Part shown: one piece after another, positions 60,213-64,000 of the stretch
Layout of the letters: each line of letters begins with the position of its first letter
Position numbering within the stretch: position 1 is the stretch's first letter
Assembly (NCBI GenBank): GCA_002347365.1
Contig: DDWT01000033.1
Coordinates: forward strand, 1-64,000
Direction of reading: 5' to 3'
DNA: 64,000 nucleotides
DNA from: Actinobacteria bacterium UBA2279
Lineage (GTDB): Bacteria; Actinomycetota; Coriobacteriia; Anaerosomatales; Anaerosomataceae
Position numbers and translations under genes: made by a program
Notes under the pieces: model-generated
Databases searched by the model: none
The model's input: the letters and a program-made list of their open reading frames with translations, nothing else
What the model was told of the DNA's origin: nothing

Positions 60213-60240
60213 TTGACACGGATACCCCAGGGGGTATACA
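60213..60240 (+). promoter_or_regulatory. trxA promoter with CsoR/CstR-type operator in the spacer
   Basis: -35 TTGACA (60213-60218), 16-nt spacer, -10 TATACA (60235-60240). The palindrome ATACCCC-AG-GGGGTAT (60222-60237) fills the spacer and runs into the -10, so a bound repressor must block polymerase. The csoR-family promoter at 61601-61629 has the same layout. Confidence 0.85.
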
Positions 60241-60283
60241 CTACGTATGGAAACATGAGCGGTCGATCTCCGAGGAGGAGCAC

Positions 60284-60607
60284 ATGAGCGAGAGTATCCG
60301 AGATATTGGTCAGATTGACTTCGCAAGAGAAGTCCTAGAGTCCGAAGTCCCGGTCATCGTGGACTTCTGGGCCCCGTGGTGTGGCCCGTGCCGCATGGTC
60401 GGACCGGAGCTGGAGAAGCTCTCTGACAAGGTTGGCTCTGACGCCAAGTTCGTCAAGATCAATGTCGATGAGAATCGTGACATCGCCGTGCAGTACGGAG
60501 TGATGAGCATTCCCACCATCGCGAAGTTCGAGCATGGTACTCTGGTCACACAAGTTGTCGGAGCACGTGGTGCGGATGCACTCGGCAAGGAATTCGGGCT
60601 GGTATAG
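60284..60607 (+). CDS. trxA: Thioredoxin
   Basis: 107 residues, one thioredoxin fold with active site WCGPC (Cys33, Cys36) and cis-Pro loop MSIPTIAKFEHG. Reduces protein disulfides, and can also reduce protein persulfides, which would suit the CstR-type promoter in front. ATG after GAGGAGG. The FmdB-like gene follows after 4 nt. Confidence 0.96.
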   Translation: MSESIRDIGQIDFAREVLESEVPVIVDFWAPWCGPCRMVGPELEKLSDKVGSDAKFVKINVDENRDIAVQYGVMSIPTIAKFEHGTLVTQVVGARGADALGKEFGLV

Positions 60608-60611
60608 CCAG

Positions 60612-60809
60612 ATGCCGACCTATGATTTGACATGCAAAGCGTGCGGGAACCGCTTCGAGCGGTTCCTGACTCGTCTGCTGCGTCAGGAGGACAAGGTGTG
60701 CCCGTTGTGCGGGTCACAGAATGTCTCTGCTGGCGTTGGCGGAGGGTACGTCAAGTCGCCGTCAGTGACTTCGGTATCGACGTGTGCGAGTTCGGGCGGG
60801 TTCGGTTGA
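60612..60809 (+). CDS. FmdB-family zinc-ribbon protein
   Basis: 65 residues. MPTYDLTCKACGNRFERF is the standard FmdB start, and CPLCGSQNV supplies the second pair of Cys. The tail is Gly/Ser-rich. Named after a putative regulator of formamidase; the real role is unknown. Part of the trxA transcription unit. Confidence 0.87.
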   Translation: MPTYDLTCKACGNRFERFLTRLLRQEDKVCPLCGSQNVSAGVGGGYVKSPSVTSVSTCASSGGFG

Positions 60810-60861
60810 GCGTAGGCCATGCGGGTCCGTGTGACCCGGAGCCGCCGCGGAAGGCAGCGGA

Positions 60862-61245
60862 ATGGACTTCACCTACAGGCGAGTAGGGGCGAAGGACTTC
60901 GATACTACGGTTGAAGCCGTGGAGCGCATCGTGCGCTCTCACGGCTTCGTCTTGAGTCGCAGCCACGACATCACAGCCACCCTCGCGGCCAAGGGTTTCC
61001 AGATTCATCCTTTGCGGGTATTCGAGGTGGTCGTAGGGTCGGAGGCGGATACGTCGGGCAACGCTGAGCGGGACCTGGTCAACGTATGCCGTTTGCATGT
61101 CTTCGTGGAAGACGGCGTTGTGCAGGTCACCGCCATCCGCCCGACCGTGATGAGCAGAGTGTTCCATGATCCGGTTGCGCAGGAGGCAGCCTCGTCGCTC
61201 GAGGAGTCAGTCGTGCACCTGGTGGACGAGGTCGTGAGTATCTAG
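60862..61245 (+). CDS. DUF302-domain protein
   Basis: 127 residues. The pattern TVEAVERIVRSHGFVLSRSHDITATLAAKGF, then LRVFEVVVGSEADT and a β-rich second half, matches the DUF302 fold (TT1751-like). Its function is unproven; members often lie beside sulfur, arsenic or redox genes. One Cys (NVCRLHVF) is present. Third gene of the trxA unit; its stop touches the convergent csoR-family stop. Confidence 0.8.
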   Translation: MDFTYRRVGAKDFDTTVEAVERIVRSHGFVLSRSHDITATLAAKGFQIHPLRVFEVVVGSEADTSGNAERDLVNVCRLHVFVEDGVVQVTAIRPTVMSRVFHDPVAQEAASSLEESVVHLVDEVVSI

Positions 61246-61545
61246 CTACTGGACACAGCTGGAGTACTTCAGGAACACGCCGATCGCTTCGTCGATGAGC
61301 TCGTCGCGATCTCTGATGCCATCGTCGACGAGGCAGGTCTTCATCGAGTAACCGATGATATGCAGCCCTACCTGGTTGAGCGCACTCTTCGCCGCCATGA
61401 TCTGCGTGAGCACGGCTTCGCAGTCCTTGCCTGAGTCGATCATGGTCTGGAGTCCGCGCACCTGACCCTCCAGCCGCTTGAGGCGGTTGATGATCCTGCG
61501 CCGTTCTTCCTCGTTCGAGATCGCGTTCTGAGCGGCGTCAGTCAT
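61246..61545 (-). CDS. CsoR/CstR-family repressor (DUF156), CstR-like
   Basis: 99-residue all-helical tetrameric repressor: RRRIINRLKRLEGQVRGLQTMIDSGKDCEAVLTQIMAAKSAL. It keeps Cys42 and Cys71, 29 apart exactly as C36/C65 of copper-sensing CsoR and C31/C60 of the persulfide sensor CstR. The CsoR His four residues before the second Cys is Ser67, so the copper site is incomplete, while the two-Cys persulfide site is intact. Another Cys lies at 97. Start 61545 behind AAGGAGA. Probably represses its own gene, trxA and perhaps the CDF gene. Confidence 0.88.
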   Translation of the reverse strand: MTDAAQNAISNEEERRRIINRLKRLEGQVRGLQTMIDSGKDCEAVLTQIMAAKSALNQVGLHIIGYSMKTCLVDDGIRDRDELIDEAIGVFLKYSSCVQ

Positions 61546-61600
61546 GATGGGGTCTCCTTGTGTCGCCTTTGGGTTGGCGTACAATGATACAGTTTACGCA

Positions 61601-61629
61601 AATATACCCCCTGGGGGTATGTACGGCAA
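61601..61629 (-). promoter_or_regulatory. csoR-family promoter with operator in the spacer
   Basis: Minus strand: -35 TTGCCG (61629-61624), 17-nt spacer, -10 TATATT (61606-61601). The palindrome ATACCCCCTGGGGGTAT (61604-61620) begins 3 nt after the -35 and enters the -10, the same register as at trxA. The site also lies 22 nt before the CDF transporter start on the plus strand. Confidence 0.82.
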
Positions 61630-61641
61630 GAGGTGGGCGTC

Positions 61642-62583
61642 GTGGGCTACTCCAAACTCAAGGGCTCGATTGACAGCGATCGTGTTCGCGCGATCAAGCG
61701 CGTGCTGTGGTGGATCCTTCTGCTGAACGTCGCAGTGGCCAGCGCCAAGCTTGCGTACGGGCTGGTGACGGATTCCGTCGCGATGACAGCAGACGGCTTC
61801 CACTCGATGTTTGACGGAACGTCGAATGTGATCGGCCTGCTTGGGATGGGTCTCGCGGGCAGGCCGGCCGACGAGGATCACCCCTATGGACATCAGAAGT
61901 ACGAGACGTTCGCCTCTGCGGTGATTGCCGTCATGCTCCTCATCGCCGCGTGGAGAGTCGGGTCGTCCGCGTTCGAGCGGCTCATGAATCCCGGTATCGG
62001 ACCGCGGGTAGACGCGCTGTCATTCGTGATCATGCTGGGCACTCTTGCGGTCAATATCGGTGTGACGACATATGAGCGCAGAGTCGGTCAAAGGCTCCGC
62101 AGCGAGATATTGATCGCCGACGCGAGTCACACGGGCAGTGATGTCCTTGTGAGTTTGGGCGTAGTTGCCGGCCTCGTCGCGGTCAAGATGGGCTTTCCTG
62201 TGGCCGACCCTATCATCGGGCTTCTTGTCTCCGCCGTGATCGCACTTACTGCTATCAGGGTCTTCCGGTCAGCGAATGTCACACTCTCCGACCAGGCGAG
62301 GATGCCGACTCAGGACATATATGCCGCCGTGCTCAAGGTGGATGGGGTACTCGGCTGTCACGACATACGTACGCGGGGATCGGCAAGTGAAGTGTATGTG
62401 GACTTGCACATTCAGGTGGAGTCGGGTTCCACTGTCGCCGAGGGGCACGCGGTTGCCGAGGCAGTCGAGAAGGCCGTGTGCGAAGGATTCGACGAGGTGG
62501 TCGACGTGATCGCTCACCTCGAGCCCCTTGATGACTACCAGCGGCACAAGACCGAGCAGCAGTCTGCTGAGGGCATTATCTAG
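61642..62583 (+). CDS. Cation diffusion facilitator (CDF) transporter
   Basis: 313 residues, six membrane helices and a C-terminal ferredoxin-like domain. Transport-site motifs: DGFHSMFDG in helix 2 and DASHTGSDVLVS in helix 5. DEDHPYGHQKYE follows helix 2, as usual in this family. The C-terminal part contains DIRTRGSASEVYVDLHIQV. It exports divalent metal such as Zn, Mn or Fe in exchange for protons. I use GTG 61642, which the AAGAGGTGGG stretch serves; GTG 61633 is possible. The repressor operator overlaps its upstream region. Confidence 0.92.
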   Translation: MGYSKLKGSIDSDRVRAIKRVLWWILLLNVAVASAKLAYGLVTDSVAMTADGFHSMFDGTSNVIGLLGMGLAGRPADEDHPYGHQKYETFASAVIAVMLLIAAWRVGSSAFERLMNPGIGPRVDALSFVIMLGTLAVNIGVTTYERRVGQRLRSEILIADASHTGSDVLVSLGVVAGLVAVKMGFPVADPIIGLLVSAVIALTAIRVFRSANVTLSDQARMPTQDIYAAVLKVDGVLGCHDIRTRGSASEVYVDLHIQVESGSTVAEGHAVAEAVEKAVCEGFDEVVDVIAHLEPLDDYQRHKTEQQSAEGII

Positions 62584-62584
62584 C

Positions 62585-63583
62585 ATGCCTGGATCCCGCC
62601 CACGTGCAGCTGTCGGCCCCGCACCGGGGGAGCATCATCCGGCGACCGGATATGTCCTTGCAGCTATCGCTGCAGCATCCTGGGCGACGGGTGGTCTCGC
62701 GGCCAAGTGGCTGTTCTCGCCTGTGAACTCCCAGACCTCGGCATGGCCTTTCCCGCCGTTGGGTCTGAGCGTCGATCCGGTGTTGCTTTCTGCGGCACGC
62801 GCGATGGTTGCGTTCGCGATGCTGCTGGTCTACTTGCTGCTGCGACGTCGGGCAGCGCTCAGGATCTCACTCCGAGACCTCCCGTTTCTTGGGATCTTCG
62901 GGGTGGTGGGTCTGGCGCTCGTGCACTTCACGTACTTCAAGACCATATCGATGACCGGTGTGGCGACGGCGATTCTTCTTGAGTATCTGGCCCCGATCAT
63001 CGTGTTCGTCTTCTCGGTATCGTTCCTCAAAGAGCGTCTCACATGGACGCTGCCCGGTGCGGTTCTCCTGTCCGTATCCGGGTGCGCGCTCATGGTAGGA
63101 GCTTTTGGTGAAGGCGGGGTCACAGTATCTGCCGAAGGTCTTGCGTGGGGGCTCTCCTCGGCGGTCTTCTTCGCGGGATACACGATCATGGGGAAGTACG
63201 CGGCGACTCGATACTCGTCATGGACCGTGCTTACCTACGGGCTCGGGTTCGCCGCATTATTCTGGGTCATCTACCTCAAAGGCCCCGGGGATGTATTCGT
63301 GCTGCTGTCGGACCCGAAGGGACTTGCAGCGGTGTCGTTCATCGCTGTCGTGAGTACTGTCATACCCTTTGGCGCCTTCCTGAAGGCCCTCCAGTACATT
63401 GAGGCGACAAAGGCCTCGGTCACGTCGACTCTCGAGCCGGTGATTGCTGGAATCGCTGCCTGGTGGATACTGGGCGAGGTCCTGACTCCTTTGCAGGTGC
63501 TCGGGGGCGTGCTGGTCTTGGGTGCGATCAGTCTCGCGCAAGCGCCGGTCGGCCGACGGATGGCACTGCCTCCGGCAGGCTGA
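62585..63583 (+). CDS. EamA/DMT-family transporter
   Basis: 332 residues, ten membrane helices as two EamA repeats (~20-165 and ~180-320). Repeat ends have the usual Glu/Pro-containing segments AILLEYLAPIIVFVFSVSFLKERLTW and VTSTLEPVIAGIAAWWILGEVLTPLQ. Probably exports amino acids or similar metabolites (RhaT/YdcZ-like group). Starts 1 nt after the CDF stop, so the two may be co-transcribed. Confidence 0.9.
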   Translation: MPGSRPRAAVGPAPGEHHPATGYVLAAIAAASWATGGLAAKWLFSPVNSQTSAWPFPPLGLSVDPVLLSAARAMVAFAMLLVYLLLRRRAALRISLRDLPFLGIFGVVGLALVHFTYFKTISMTGVATAILLEYLAPIIVFVFSVSFLKERLTWTLPGAVLLSVSGCALMVGAFGEGGVTVSAEGLAWGLSSAVFFAGYTIMGKYAATRYSSWTVLTYGLGFAALFWVIYLKGPGDVFVLLSDPKGLAAVSFIAVVSTVIPFGAFLKALQYIEATKASVTSTLEPVIAGIAAWWILGEVLTPLQVLGGVLVLGAISLAQAPVGRRMALPPAG

Positions 63584-63621
63584 GCCCTGCGGTCGTTTGC
63601 ACCTGACCTCGTCGGAGAATA

Positions 63622-63637
63622 TACATAGTGGTATGTA
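63622..63637. promoter_or_regulatory. Inverted repeat upstream of rpoN
   Basis: TACATA-GTGG-TATGTA is a perfect 6-4-6 palindrome 53 nt before the rpoN start; TATACA overlaps its left arm and could be a -10 box. Probable regulator site. Confidence 0.45.
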
Positions 63638-63689
63638 GTTTGCTACGCGGTGGCCTCGCCGCTTACTCTTCGAGCATCCGGAGGACGCT

Positions 63690-64000
63690 ATGGACCTGAT
63701 CCAGCGCCCTGAGCTTCGCCAGAAGATGACCCTGTCGCCCCAGGTCTACCAGGGGCTGGCTATTCTCGCCATGCCCGTGGTCGAGCTCCAGCAGCTTATA
63801 GAGGCCGAGCTCCTGGAGAATCCGCTGCTCGAGGTCGAGGAGTATGAGGACGACACCAGCGAAGCGGAGGATGAGCGTACCGAGGATGCCGAGGAGGAGC
63901 GCGCGTGGGATGAATGGCTCGACCAGTACGAGGATCTTGACGACATAGACCCCGTGGCGCAGAAGGACCCGAACACTGAGGAGATCAACTCGGAGGACTT
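63690..64000 (+). CDS. rpoN: RNA polymerase sigma-54 factor, N-terminal part (cut by the window edge)
   Basis: The first 103 residues are seen. MDLIQRPELRQKMTLSPQVYQGLAILAMPVVELQQLIEAELLENPLLE is region I of sigma-54, the Gln/Leu-rich segment that holds the closed complex until an AAA+ activator acts. The very acidic linker EVEEYEDDTSEAEDERTEDAEEE is region II. GGAGG lies upstream of the ATG. Sigma-54 is rare in Actinobacteriota. Confidence 0.93.
   Translation, partial: MDLIQRPELRQKMTLSPQVYQGLAILAMPVVELQQLIEAELLENPLLEVEEYEDDTSEAEDERTEDAEEERAWDEWLDQYEDLDDIDPVAQKDPNTEEINSED

Overview
The window is about 64 kb of dense, high-GC bacterial chromosome with very short gaps and many GTG starts. Several lines suggest a deep-branching Actinobacteriota, most likely a Coriobacteriia-type anaerobe. 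They are the rapZ-yvcK-whiA cluster followed by gap-pgk-tpiA-gpmI-secG, a GlnR-like orphan OmpR regulator beside glnA, an amt-glnK-glnD operon, and a DNA polymerase I with a decayed proofreading site. The start of an rpoN (sigma-54) gene at the right edge is unusual for that phylum. The taxonomic placement is inference. I see no insertion sequence, prophage, CRISPR array or rRNA gene. The only tRNA is tRNA-Leu(GAG) at 52.5 kb.

Layout. 0.2-5 kb: a fused folate enzyme PabBC, a zinc-ribbon protein, a small membrane protein, and a trypsin-like protease with a detached partner. 5-8.2 kb: glnA, the GlnR-like regulator, a methyltransferase. 8.2-15.8 kb: polA, ribosomal protein S1 with an acidic repeat tail, coaE, a lytic transglycosylase, uvrB. 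15.8-20.6 kb: three related membrane-anchored exported proteins, an ABC exporter, an aldo/keto reductase. 20.7-23.4 kb: a CadC-like sensor with its operator and a Zn/Cd/Pb ATPase. 23.5-29.1 kb: an AarF/UbiB kinase, orphan larE, acetyl-CoA synthetase, a c-type cytochrome with a SHOCT membrane protein. 29.1-33.1 kb (minus): amt-glnK-glnD. 33.3-46.4 kb: uvrA, uvrC, rapZ, yvcK, whiA, the lower glycolysis genes, secG. 46.6-52.5 kb: an oligopeptide-type ABC importer. 52.6-58.9 kb: a membrane PP2C phosphatase, a degenerate radical-SAM-like protein with a cobalamin-type radical SAM enzyme and an aminotransferase, and a PHP hydrolase. 58.9-62.6 kb: an island with two copies of one CsoR/CstR-type operator, holding a membrane protein with a degenerate ferrochelatase-like domain, thioredoxin, an FmdB zinc ribbon, a DUF302 protein, the CsoR/CstR-family repressor and a CDF transporter. 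62.6-64 kb: an EamA transporter and the start of rpoN.

Two regulatory circuits can be read from the DNA. First, glnA and amt carry the same promoter layout: GAAAC, 6 nt, GAAAC, 10 nt, then a TAnnnT -10 box, 83-88 nt before the start codon. A GlnR-like regulator is encoded next to glnA, so ammonium uptake, PII signalling and glutamine synthesis look like one GlnR regulon. Second, the thioredoxin and CsoR-family repressor promoters each hold an ATACCCC..GGGGTAT palindrome in the -35/-10 spacer, in identical register. The repressor keeps the two cysteines of this family but has Ser where copper-sensing CsoR has His. That points to a CstR-like persulfide sensor, so the island may be a reactive-sulfur or metal stress module. 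This is the best candidate for an under-described system in the window. A second candidate is the pairing of a cluster-less radical-SAM-like protein with a cobalamin radical SAM enzyme at 54.8-56.7 kb.
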